Assembly (NCBI RefSeq): GCF_018139145.2
Contig: NC_059500.1
Span: 25,959,437-26,023,436, forward strand
Source of the DNA: Gymnogyps californianus
Lineage: Eukaryota; Chordata; Aves; Accipitriformes; Cathartidae
Length of the DNA stretch: 64,000 nt
Reading direction: 5' to 3'
This document shows positions 25,697-37,200 of the stretch, in pieces. Each line of letters begins with the position of its first letter. The first letter of the stretch is position 1. The notes under the pieces were generated by a model that saw only the letters and a list, made by a program, of their open reading frames with translations, ran no database searches and had not been told where the DNA came from. A program made the translations under genes and the position numbers.

Positions 25697-28176
25697 AAGG
25701 GCCAGAAGCTACTCAAGAAAAGATGAAAATAGAGAAAAATAGATGGAACTGATACTACAAGACAAAGAGTGGGGAGAAGATACAGATTAGCTGTATAGCT
25801 GTAAAATAAATTTGGCTGCACTACTGAGGGTTGTGCAAGCATCTAATAACAAAAAAAAAAAAAGAAAAAAGTCTAACCGAGAATCCTACTCGCTTTTGAT
25901 CCAACTCTCTACTTCCATCCACCACTAATGTCTAGAAGCAATCCTGACAAGTGTGCTATTGTGGAATTTTACTTTTAGTTTCAATTACAGGCATTTCTTT
26001 AATGGTTTTGCTCCTGCTCTGGGTTTTCTGTAGGTATGTATTTATTCATATAATCTTGTCTCGGTCAATTGCATCTTTCTGCCAAGGGCCAGCTCTTTTT
26101 TTACCTTTACGAAAAAGCCATCCTTTTTTCCCCACTGTGTTTTATGAGTCAGTTATACTGACTCATAGCAACATGCTATTGTTCCTGAGACACTCTTTCA
26201 GATTGCTTCCTATTATTTTCTCCCATGTTTCTCTGGAAGGTAGAAACATAAAAGGCGTTTCTCAGTATCACATCAATGAGTTGGATGCTCGTTTCTTGTC
26301 CTGAGTTAATAAAAGATTGGTATGTGGTTTTTTCTCAATGACTTCTCAGTGTCCCGTGAATTAGAGGTAAGGAAACAAAATAACTAAAACATACTGGCTG
26401 TTTCATACATAGGAGAATTTTCAGGTTACTGCAGTCACTTGTTTTAGCTGGGATATACAAAGTAAAGCAGCAGAAGGTCATTCCAGTGGGTCTGTGGAGG
26501 ATGGGCTACAGATTTGTTTTCCTTAGTGCACTGTAAATCATTAAGGCTTCTTAATGGAGGATTCACTCTCCACTAGGGCACGCACAGTGTGTACTTTTCT
26601 GAGGAGCATAAGTATAATTTATGACCTGTGAATTAGTCTTATTACAATCCCATTGAGAAAGATATTTATGAAAGGATTTAAACAACAAACTACTCCAGCC
26701 AGTCTCAAATCTTAGACTACATATTCCACATTATCCTCATTCTCCTAATGCTATATAACAGCTAAGAAGTGCTTCTTGTTGTTGCTGTTTTATGTTTCCT
26801 GAGTACACGTGACACAGGTCTTTTTATATCCAATACAATCTGGCAAAATGGGATTGTGAGATAATCTGGAAGAATGGTTGAAGAAAACCACTCATAGATA
26901 ATAATATTTGTTCATTTAATGTGGCCGCTTACCAAGCTTCATACAATAGCATCATTAGAATTAAGAAGTGTGGGGTGGAGAGGTTTGCGATTTCTTTGAT
27001 AGTTTGCCTTTAAGATTTTTAAATAAAATTGCCTGAATTTCTGATTTATAAACTCTAGCCTTTCAGCCTGAATTCCAACTTTCCTGCATTTCACATTCCA
27101 CTACTCTTTTTTCCTGTTTATCCACTCAGGAGTGACTGGAATCCATTAAATCTTTCAGTCCCTGTGACCTGGTGTTCAACAGCAGCTGTGCTGACGTCCC
27201 CAGCTTTTCTCACACATTGGATGAAAGTTTCCAAAAGTAAATAATATCAGCTATAAAAAAACTAACCTAGCCAAGGCTGTGGTCTATTTTATGAGTAAGC
27301 ACAACTCTAATAGCATAGTTGCAGCCCTGTGGTCTATTTACACCAACAAGAATGTTGTAATAGCACTTGTTTCTTTCTAGATCACAGAGAAATACAGGAA
27401 AAATGGGAATTGTAGTGGGCTATGAGGTAGTCACAGGGGCAGATAACTTTATTTTCTGTGATTGGGATCCATTACATGGTAAAAAGAATAGTTTTACCTA
27501 AAGGAGGTGTTTTCCCTTGACATGGGTGTAACTGATCCCAAACATCTCCACTGCTGATAAGAGAGTGACCCCAGCTGGAGTACTTTAGAGCGTCTGCTGA
27601 CGCTTTGATATGACTAATATTCACTTCTTAAATAAACATTGCTTCAGGAAATCTTTCTCCTTACCTCCTTCCTTTGGTGTTTCCAGGACTGTTTTTCTTT
27701 TTATAAAGCATTTACTCAAAAATGAAGTGAAATCGGCTGTGGTTAGTGGATGAAGTAAAATCACAAATGACTTATTAGAAGCCAAAACCAAGGAAGTTGG
27801 CAATTAATCCTTTTATTAATGCATCAGTCCCACAAATTGATTCTTACTGTAAGAACTACATCTGCAGTGTTGTTTTTCCATGGAAATGGAAGTTTCCACA
27901 GAATTATTTCTTATTTCATATTTCAAAATGTAATATGACCCCAACCATGGTTTCTTTCCCCTCTACTTAATGCAACTGTTCCAGATATTATTTTACTAAA
28001 TGTCTCAAATTAAACATTCTCTGTCAATTACAGATGATAGAGATCTGCTAAGATAATGAGTGCTACTACAATGCCTGCTTTAATTGCTACATTATAATCC
28101 CCAGACCTGAAAAACTCCAGAGACCTCTAATACATAAAATGCCTTTCAGCTGTGCAGGTGTGGAATTCATTACAAG
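25697..28176. other. AT-rich noncoding stretch, no gene seen
   Basis: The longest frame is 117 codons at 25951-26304 (plus). It has a hydrophobic, unrecognised translation and no supporting splice or promoter context. The stretch holds the AP-1 dyad at 26143-26167. No transposon could be recognised. Confidence 0.55.
26143..26167. promoter_or_regulatory. Perfect inverted repeat containing two AP-1 sites
   Basis: Arms 26143-26152 and 26158-26167 are exact 10-base reverse complements around a 5-base TTATA spacer. Each arm contains a consensus AP-1 heptamer: TGAGTCA (26145-26151) and TGACTCA (26159-26165). Whether Jun/Fos-type factors bind here is inference; the symmetry itself is directly visible. 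Confidence 0.5.
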
Positions 28177-28177
28177 T

Positions 28178-28269
<92 letters not shown>

Positions 28270-28367
28270 TCCTTCCTTCCTTCCTTCCTTCCTTCCTTCC
28301 TTCCTTCCTTCCTTCCTTCTTTCTTTCTTTCTTTCTCTCTCCCTCTCTCTCTTCCCCCCCCCCCCCC
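28177..28367. repeat. CTTT/CCTT polypyrimidine microsatellite ending in a C run
   Basis: A compound tract: about 24 CTTT units (28177 to about 28271), about 12 CCTT units (to about 28318), a few more CTTT units, CT-rich sequence, then a run of about 15 C. All pyrimidine on the plus strand for about 190 bases. The serine/phenylalanine/leucine frames across it are artefacts. Long mirror-symmetric polypyrimidine tracts can adopt intramolecular triplex (H-DNA) and are often unstable in length. Confidence 0.95.
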
Positions 28368-29116
28368 TTTTTAAAGGGGGAGAAGTCCTAAATGCCTTGG
28401 AAGTGTGCCAGTGCCTTGAGGTTTTGCAGTAAGTTGAAATATCATTTAAAGTTTAAGCACAATGCTGCTTTGAAAGCTCTGCAGAACAGAGGAAAAAGCA
28501 GGAAAGCGTGACCAGAAGGGCTGTTCAAAGAGCAACAACAAAATTGTGACATTTCTGCAAATGTACCGTTGCCATACTTTTCTTTAAGGGGAAACAGTCA
28601 GCTTCAGAATGATTTTTGGCATCTCTCTGTAAGGACAACTGACCAAAGGACAAGCAGCAGTTGGGTGGTTTTTTTTTTCTTTTTTTTTTCCTTAGCAAAG
28701 CAGAAACATGCTGGACAGGAAAACATTTCTTTGAATAGACTTTTTTTCCTGAAAGACAAACCTTTTGTAACAGTTTAGAGTTGGTGACTCATTCCATTAT
28801 TCCAGCATTTAACTCATCTGTTTGTTCTTGTATCAAAGAGTTTATTGCTATAAGACATTCAAGGTCTCTGTAGAAAACCTGAAACAATGTAGAGTTATAT
28901 ATATATATATGTACAGTTTATGCTGAGGTCATATTTAGTGCAGATGAGAAGGGGACCATGAAAAGAAAGTGATTCAAAGCTACTTTTTTTTTTAGTTTCA
29001 CTGAAAAGACCATTATAGCTGATCTAAATTACACTGACTGTAGCAAGCAGGTAGGACATCTCAAATCTATCCTTAATTGACCCTTTCCATGCACGCTTCT
29101 CCGGCTCTGTGCCACC

Positions 29117-29266
29117 ATGGGAACTCACTTAGAGTGGGAGAATCTTCAGTCATCCTTTAAAGGTTATTTTCTGACTACTTTCTGGCTATTATGGCTTTCA
29201 ACTGTTCTATGGCTTCTTCTAGAGAAACCTAGTCCTGCATTGCAGTGGGCCACTTCTGTACAGTGA
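29117..29266 (+). CDS. Possible 49-residue membrane microprotein ORF, unproven
   Basis: The start codon sits in GCCACCATGG, an exact match to the optimal vertebrate Kozak context. Translation begins MGTHLEWENLQ and runs 49 codons to TGA. Residues about 17-35 are strongly hydrophobic (FLTTFWLLWLSTVLWLLL), like one membrane-spanning helix, followed by a charged and polar tail. I do not recognise the protein. A frame this short is expected by chance in 64 kb. There is no visible promoter, upstream exon or poly(A) signal clearly tied to it. It is listed only because the start context and the hydrophobic segment occur together. The most likely alternative is noncoding DNA. Confidence 0.12.
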   Translation: MGTHLEWENLQSSFKGYFLTTFWLLWLSTVLWLLLEKPSPALQWATSVQ

Positions 29267-29710
29267 TCAGACGGACTCTGGAGTTATGTCACTCCTGGGA
29301 TTAACTGAGCTTCACTGTTTGGTTTGTTGGGGTTTTTTAACTGGTTTGTTTAATTAAAAATCATTTTACCGAGAAAAATCTCTTGAGTTCGCACATATAA
29401 TTTACATGAAAACATTGTGAAGCAGACAGTTCAAAGGATCAAATGAAGTAACGTTTAACTGTAGGTAACCCAATAGTCCTCGTAATTGAGCTTAATAACA
29501 CAAACAGGAAAAATAATGGTGAGTATGAAAACACTTGTCACTCATGATCACAATATGTTCCCATCTAGTGACAGGAAAAGTTGCTGAACTGTCTATTAAG
29601 GTGATGTTTTTGCTTAGTCTCATACTTGGTGTCACGAGGTGGGGCTTCCTTATTACATACTCTTTAAAGTTCCACTTTCTATTGTATGTAACCAGTGCCA
29701 AATCCATGAG

Positions 29711-29785
29711 CCCCTTCCCAGGTAAAACTATGAGATCAGTGGGAATTTTGTTTAAATAAAGACTTCAGGATTTGGCCAGACCCCA
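29711..29785. repeat. Ancient degenerate archosaur-type repeat remnant
   Basis: The segment with ATCAGTGGGAATTTTG and GACTTCAGGATTTGGCC resembles the very common old repeat in bird, crocodile and turtle DNA. That repeat reads roughly as AGTCAATGGGAATTTTGCC, then AAGGACT, then CAGGATTTGGCC. The match is from memory of the pattern and is imperfect, so family and borders are uncertain. Confidence 0.4.
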
Positions 29786-32038
29786 GTGCAGAACCTGATA
29801 GAGTAATTCAGTCAACCTATCTGTTGAATATAATACAAGATCTTTTTGTGAAAAGTTGACTCTGGCACTTCAAAAACTGTAAAGAAGCATCTATTACATT
29901 TGAAATGGTCCAGGGTAGAAGACAAAAAAGCATTTGACTAATTTAAAAGAGCTAAGTCAGCTGCCAATGCAATATGCGTTGTGGCTCACATTCATGGTTC
30001 AAGCCTCTGCCTGAAATAAAAACTACTAGGCCATGCCATGTAGCCCTCAAGCTTTCACTTTTTTCCACATATACTACATGCATGCACCAAGGCTTTTCAT
30101 GTTTTTTAAGCCTGTCCATGTAACAGGTGATTTTCTAAGCCTGAGCTCTACACCCAGCTAAAAGTGTACATGATGAAATTGTGCCCAATGAACCATCATT
30201 AACTTGCACAACACAGAAATCTCTATAGCATAATCTGGCAGTTTCCTGAACCTCTCAAACATTGAATCTAAGGACCTCTTGACTACATTTGTTCTTCATC
30301 TCATGTATTAGAGTATGTTAAATATGCAGTATTTGTATGTTGCATAACATACAGCTACTTGCGGGTCCACTTACTTCCAGTAAGTACCAGGGTAAATCTT
30401 TGAAGGCAAGAATCCTGTGATTTCCCTGTGATTTCATTGACCAGCCAAAGAGGATTTAAATTAAGAGCTACAAACAGGTTTTATTCACTGAGATTTTCTG
30501 TCCTCTATGGAAAAAAAATAGGGAAATGAACTTTCACAGTCTTAAATCCAGAGCTGTAAGATGGATGACTGTAGAGGATCAGCAGATACCTGGAAATGCT
30601 GGGGAGGTTAGAGGACCTGGCTTAAATTCTATAATGAAAATTGTAAGCAATCTAGATATTTTCACATGTGAATGAACATTGAGTTCAGACACTCAAGTGC
30701 AAATTTGGATTAAACTATCACTGTAGATCCAGTCACAGAGCAAGGCAGCTGAGCCACACTGTACTTCAGACACAGTTTTTATCTAAGTTATGTTCCCTGC
30801 AAAACCAGCTAGCAGACACTCCAGAGAGCCCATACTCAAGGCAGGAAAAGTCACTGAGTACAACATGCTAGAAACATACTGATATGATTCTTGCGCAGAG
30901 TATTCAGAAGAGTGATTCAAGTGCCGGCTGCATCCATTGCAGTCTCCCTTTTCTGTGTCCTTCAACTGCCAGCACTTTTGAGTTTGACAGAAGAAACTTA
31001 AAAACATATACATTTTCCCTCATTTGAATTACTTGGTGAATGTAATATCACAGTCCAAAGTTTAGGTGACTTTCTGTGTTTTGTAAATCACAAGTTTTCA
31101 ACAATACACTAGTGATTTTAGAAGCCAGAGTTTATTAGTATTAAAAAGGATATATGAAAGGTAAAAAAGAAGAAAAGAACACTGCCAAACAAGTGGCTAA
31201 TATTAATTTCATTCTCTGCCTTATGTTGGTTTCTTTCATATTTTGAAAAGCAGTACAGTTAAAGGGATGTGTTTGGAAGGTGTGTAGGTTTTGAAAGGGG
31301 GTCCTTTTTCAGACTAAGAAGTAATTGGAAGCTTTGTTTTAACAAAAAAGCAATGTAGGTCACTGATCTAATGCAAGTACTGATTAATAGTAAGTGGATA
31401 GGTTGAGGATATTTGCCTCGTTCGAAGGACAAATATGTGTCTACTTCACAAATTTCTCAGTCCATTTGACACTAACAGGACGCCTTCTCACTATTCAGAG
31501 AAAAGGCATGAGACTAGATGAATAAGACAACTGGTCTATTTTGTGCAGATGGTCCTTCCCAGTGGAACAGTAACATATTTGTTAGGGAAGGAATTTCCTC
31601 TCCATGTCTATGTTTTATAGAGGTATAGGTGATTTCAGTCTCCAACAAAATCCTCAGTCTATCCTGAGCAGTAACTACAAACAAAAATCCAGTGCTAATG
31701 AGTTTAGAAGGTAGAGTGCATTGACAGGCTCATGCAATTCTCAGTTTGTGAATATAGTCATGACAACTGTTGTTTCGTTTCACCACTTACTTGCTGCCTT
31801 CCATAAAGGTGTTAGATTAACAGCCTTGAAGACTTACTCCTCCTGTTTTCCTCAAGCACATTTATCTTACAGTTAATTATTACCTGTAAAATTTACTTTA
31901 ATATAGTATTTGCTCATCATCACGTACCATTCAACTCCAGGTCAGGTATTCCATCAGTGAAAAGGAAATAAGGGAGCCCAAAAAGGTCAGTTTTGTGTGG
32001 CTTATTATTGTCACTCCAACAGGATTTTTTCCAGAAAC

Positions 32039-32064
32039 GGGAAGGGGAAGGGCAAGGGTAAGGG
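32039..32064 (+). other. Five-run G-quadruplex motif
   Basis: GGG (32039-32041), GGGG (32044-32047), GGG (32050-32052), GGG (32056-32058) and GGG (32062-32064), with loops of only 2, 2, 3 and 3 bases (AA, AA, CAA, TAA). Short loops and a spare fifth run make this the strongest quadruplex candidate in the window. Confidence 0.65.
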
Positions 32065-32920
32065 TGGCAGAAAGGAGGAAGAGGAAAGGTTGAGGACAAA
32101 AGCAGAGACTTCTGGGTAGAGACGTAGGGAAATAAAGAAAGAGCATAAGATGCCACCCCTCGATCAAAACATAGGGAGCAAATTTGCTGTGTGGCAATTT
32201 TTAACTGCCATTTCAGAAAAACAGCTGTGATTTCAACAGTGCTTCCTCCAAACCAACAGTTACCCACATATAGTACCAGAGGACGAAAGGAAAGCCTAGA
32301 AGAATTTGTTTTTTTTTTTTTAATCTAGTCAGACCATTTAGGCTTTCTGTCCCCACTCTTGCCCCTTCATTTTTACCTGCTCATAAACTCATGCAAATCC
32401 AGTTAACTGACCTTTATTATAACTGTTAGTGGAAAATATGAAGTGACTTGTGGCCTTTGAATGCCAAGCCTGTTTCAGGTGCATGCAGGTGACATCGTTC
32501 CCTGTTCAGTTCAAACTGTGTTCTGAATGTTTGTATGAGTAGAAGTAAGCAAAAGACCTAATTTTTGGTAGTGGATACCTGTTCAGAGAGCCAGTAAATA
32601 AACTTATATCCAAGCCTACTGAGCTCAGTAAGGGACAGAGTGATCATCTCATTTTCAATTCTTGCTTTTGTTTGTTTAGCAGCAATAAAAACTTCAATCT
32701 ATAATAATGTCTTGTCATGCCAAGACATCTCTCTTTCTGCATTAGCATCTTCAGCTCTGGGAATAGTGTTATTAGTTAATTGAGATAATAAAATTGGCAG
32801 AAAGAGAAAGCACAAAATTACATGGTAAGTCTTTGAACAATATTATTCATTTCTCTGTAAGGAGGAATATTTATAAAAACAGATGATGCATATACTCAAT
32901 AATAAAATTACTAACAAACA

Positions 32921-32976
32921 ATGCAATGCATAGGATAACAGAATGATAACAGTGCTATGCAGTGCATAGGATACCA
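32921..32976. repeat. Duplicated 20-mer, 36-bp period
   Basis: The 20-mers at 32921-32940 and 32957-32976 share the core TGCATAGGATA and differ at two positions. They are direct repeats 36 bases apart in otherwise unremarkable sequence. Confidence 0.8.
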
Positions 32977-33954
32977 GGCATAGTAAACTGTTGATAAACT
33001 AGAAAACTCCAGATGTTTTTCTATATCGTAGTGGCATAGACTATGCACATCATCATATCACTTGAAGCCAGCATCCTCAGCACTGCTTAGCTGCACATTT
33101 TCTTTAAGAATATTCCATAGACTTACTCTGGCTCCTGAGACACCCTCAGAGAGTTCCTTGGAGAAAGGACTGAACCCTGTCATATTTAAACACAGTACCA
33201 CTGTGTATAGCCAAGCCAGTTACCTTAGTTGTGGCTGAAAGAGAACTTCACACCTTTTCCCCACTTCATTCCTGTCCAGCCATGGCCTGTGCTCTGCGGC
33301 CTATCTGACTTCACAGTAAAACACTATCTTAAACAGCAAGAAACTTCCTCCTCAACACTCTTTTTGTGTTAGCTATTAGGTCACTTGAGCCATCATTTGG
33401 TGAGCACTTAGATACCTAAATCTTTTAATATGCAAGTTCACCATGTTAGTCTTACTGACTGCTCAGAATTCCCAGGAAGACTTACATTTCCACTGGCCTG
33501 TAAATATGAAGCCACATTCACATTTAGCATGCTAGAGTTGCTCTGTGTCTAATGAGCTGCCCAGGCAACGTTTCTGAAAATCCTGTCAAGACTGGCTGAT
33601 TAGACATTCTTTTGCCTAGACCTCTTCAGCAAGACCAAGCATTCAGGCATGATCACCCAAGAAGCCTAAAGCAAACAACCTATAGAAAAAACAGCTGTGT
33701 ACATATTAATGGAACCCTGCTCTCAGATAAATGGTGTGAACAACGGGCTGGGTCTTTCTTAATCTCTCCTGTTGAAGCACTTCCATTTTACACAAATATT
33801 TATTGGAGCAGGTAGTTAAACTGACAGCTCCCATCTGTCAGGTGAACTCACTAATAACAAGGGTATGGAATCAATCATTCTCCCTCCCTCTGTCTCTCCG
33901 TAGCTTAATGGGTATTTATTTGTGCGATCAGAAAGAACTATGATGGGATCAAGA

Positions 33955-34245
33955 AAATGGCACTGCTGGCTCATGGTCAACTTGGTGTCTACCAAGATGA
34001 CTGCCAGGTCCTTTTCTGCCAAACTGCTTTCTAGCTGGGTGGCCCCTAGCATGTAATGGTGCATGGGGTTGTTCCTCCCCAGGTGCAGGACTTTGCACTT
34101 CCCCTTGTTGAACTGCTGTCAGTCCATTTCTCCAGCCTGTTGAAGTCCCTCTGGATGGCAGTACAACCCTCTGGTGGATCAACCATTCCTCTCAGTTTTC
34201 TGTTAACAGAAAACTTGATGAGGGTACACTCTGCCCCATCATCTG
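33955..34245 (-). mobile_element. Internal CR1 fragment (reverse-transcriptase region)
   Basis: The plus strand carries CACTGCTGGCTCATGGTCAA, then CCAGGTGCAGGACTTTGCAC, then CTTGTTGAACT and GATGAGGGTACACTCTG. This is the antisense of the CR1 ORF2 stretch just after the FADD active site and parallels 14140-14430 of the 13.5-kb copy. Neither the CR1 tail nor the 5' part is present, so it is an internal remnant left by deletion or erosion. Frames are broken on the coding (minus) strand. Confidence 0.85.
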
Positions 34246-37200
34246 CCTCCCCTTTGCAAATATACCAAAAGTAGTCAAGTCTTATGGTTTTGAATCAAGT
34301 GTCTGACTCCAGCAGAAGCATCAGTATCCCCAGACCCTTCCCTGGATAGAGCTCTCACTTGCTAGATCCAAGGCTGCAACAATGCATCCCTGTCTCTCTC
34401 CTCTGCTTCGTAACGGCAAAATACGGCCTCTGAGAAGACTTCACTGACCTCTAGGAACTAATTTTTCATCCTGGAGCCATACCTGGTCTCTTAGACATAA
34501 TGGTGTCTGCATTACCATCCAGGTAACCAAAAATACAACCACAGGGTTTACTCCATTTCAGAAGTCTCCTCCTTATTTCCACAATTTTGTTTCTCATTAA
34601 CAATTCCCAATAGTTCTTTCAACTTAAACTCTGCATTGCTTAATGCTTCCTACTTGCCTGAGCACAACACACTAGGGAAGCAACATCTATAGGTGCTATG
34701 TAGGTCAAAATGGCTTTATAGGTTCCTGGGGAACATTAAGAGCTGGACATAATTAGAACAGTTTGAGTTCTAATTTTAGAGCAGGCATTGGACAGACTTA
34801 TACCTACAGTAGTATAGAGGTTTTTAAAAAGCATCGTTTTACCTCTGTGGTCAGTAGTATGAAGCAGAGTAGAGATGAGCCCAAGGATATGCTCCCCTTC
34901 CCTCTAGTTTATGATCTTGAGAACAACTTTGAGTAGTCTATTACAGGTCTGAGACAGGGCAAATGTATGATAGTACAAAATGGGATGATGTTAAGATGCC
35001 TAAATAAATCATGATATATGTTGGATTTTAACTTTATCCCTTCAAACAAAAGTCTAACCTGCCCAAAACAGTTGAAGATAAGTCCTGCTTTATAATATGG
35101 AAAAAAAAAAATGTTCATTTTGGGCATATGACTGCAGAACAGGAAAAGGGAACTCTTACTCTGCATTAAATATGGTTTTAGCTCATTGTTTCTTTTATAA
35201 AAGTAGCCTGTTTCACGTTTCATGCTCCCAAATTATACAGCTCATGCCTTGCGGTAAAAATGGTACCAATGGGAAGTAGTTTATGTCCTGTGTTTATATG
35301 GGAATAATAAATCAAAACCAGGCAAGTGTTTCAATTTCAAAAGCCTGGTTTTGTTGTTGTATATCTGCTCAACTTTTGAAATACTGAAGCATTATTAGCC
35401 TAGGGTTTGTACTTATATTCAGAAAAGTTACCAGGTTCAGATCCTCAGCCAAAGTGCTGATTTACATTCAGTGACACAATTGCTTTTTTTACCTTTTTAC
35501 ATTTCTTTTTCTTCTTTCCATTCTCTCTCCTACCCCGCCAATGAAAAACACTGTACACGAACAGTATAAAGACTTTACTCTATTATACACATGCTGAGAA
35601 AGATTATAACTGACAAAAAATAATAAAATTAAAACTGAACATATCTGAGTAATAATAATGCACTAAAAGGAGTTATTAGGATTTTCTTCTCCTTTTTTGT
35701 TCTATTAAAATTTGCATGTATTCATTTTTTATGTTTCCCTTTAACAGACCTAGTGAAAGCTGTGAGTGGAAAATGCAGATCCAAAGAACTGACAAGCTTT
35801 ACATAAAATTTTAAACTGAAATTCAAAGCTTTTGTTAGAAGAACTTTTAAGATTCCATATGTGTAATACTTTAAAATTGCAACTACATTTACATTTTAAA
35901 ACAAAATGTTTGAAAATAATTTGCTTCTTCATTACTTGCCAAGTGTAGGATTCAGTTTTCTTTTCCAAGCTGAAGTTTCCACAACATCTGAAACTGAACC
36001 TAAGTTTTCTGACTCCCAAAATTGAACCTCTGTCAGCAAATAAGAAAAGTACAAAAGCAAAAGTCTGATGTGGGGATGGATATAGGGATGCAGCAGAGAG
36101 AAATTAGTCAGAACGCCAAGGACAGAAGGGTCTAGAAAGCAACACCCCTCCCAGAAGTTAAAAAGAAACCAGGAATGATGAACATCCCATATTTTTCTTC
36201 TGGCACAAGTGTTCATGAAACTTACTGAGGATATTTTTCATCATTCTGCTGTAGTATCTAGTTCATATAGAAGGCATTGATGGGATCAACATAGTATACA
36301 AACTAGAATTTCTGACTTCTCCCATTTATGGAAAACTATACCCAGAAACAACATTTGTGTTGGCAAATTAATTCCTAAAACTCAGAAAAAGCCTGTATTA
36401 ATGATACCAAGCAACCCTCAATTCTTTCCTCACCTCACCTTTCTTCAGCTACAGTAGGAGAAATTCTTTGTTTTCTAGACTGTCTTTTTCTTCAACAGCA
36501 GGCCTTTCTATTTTTGCTCTCTTTTCACTCATCACACATTTCCTGTTTTCTGGCAATATTGCATAGCATTGTCCCAGTAAAGGTCAGTAAAGACTACCAA
36601 TGCTTTATATTTCACACTTCTGGACTGATACAAGAGGCCAAACCATTGGGCAGACGGGCTTCCTGGTAAGGAGACAGGAAAGTTATATTTCCAGACACAG
36701 AATGATACCACCATTTTAGGAGACAGGCACCCAAAAGGATGATATGATGGGGCAGCCTTTCCATTAACATAACAGAACTCCAAACTACCCACATTTCTAC
36801 AGGTGCAGGAACAACCCACTCCTTACCTATCTTCAGAGAGTGTCACATCAGAGAGACAGCTGCTTAGTTACAGAAACATCTGGGATACACCTACATGGTG
36901 CAATGCGGTGCTTCTTTACAGAGACATGAATTAACTCTGAATTCAGTACTGAGAGGAGGACATCCACAGCTGTGACATGCTCAGCTCAGGCCACAAAACC
37001 CGTATGTCAGTGGCAGGGCTCTTTAACCTGGGTGGAGCACTGAGCTGACAGGGCCATACAGCTTTTTGTATATGAAGGAAGTGGCGGTTAATATTCATAG
37101 GTTTTTAAACTAGTTTTCCAAACAAAGTGAATCCAGTGAATGTTAACAGAGACTTCACTGGGCCTTAAATTAATAGTAACAAACATGACATAGGCATATT

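Larger units (their letters stand above)
28368..33954. other. AT-rich noncoding stretch, no established gene
   Basis: No frame exceeds 115 codons. The stretch contains a TA microsatellite (28896-28911), a 49-codon Kozak-context ORF (29117-29266), an old archosaur-type repeat remnant (29711-29785), a five-run G tract (32039-32064) and a 20-bp duplication (32921-32976). No RNA gene, promoter or intact transposon was recognised. Confidence 0.5.

Noticed and set aside
25951..26304. 117-codon hydrophobic plus-strand frame considered as a membrane-protein exon
   Set aside because: No recognisable family, and no splice sites or promoter stood out; hydrophobic translations are common in T-rich DNA.
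28139..28432. 97- and 79-codon plus-strand frames rich in F, L and S
   Set aside because: They are translations of the CTTT/CCTT microsatellite.
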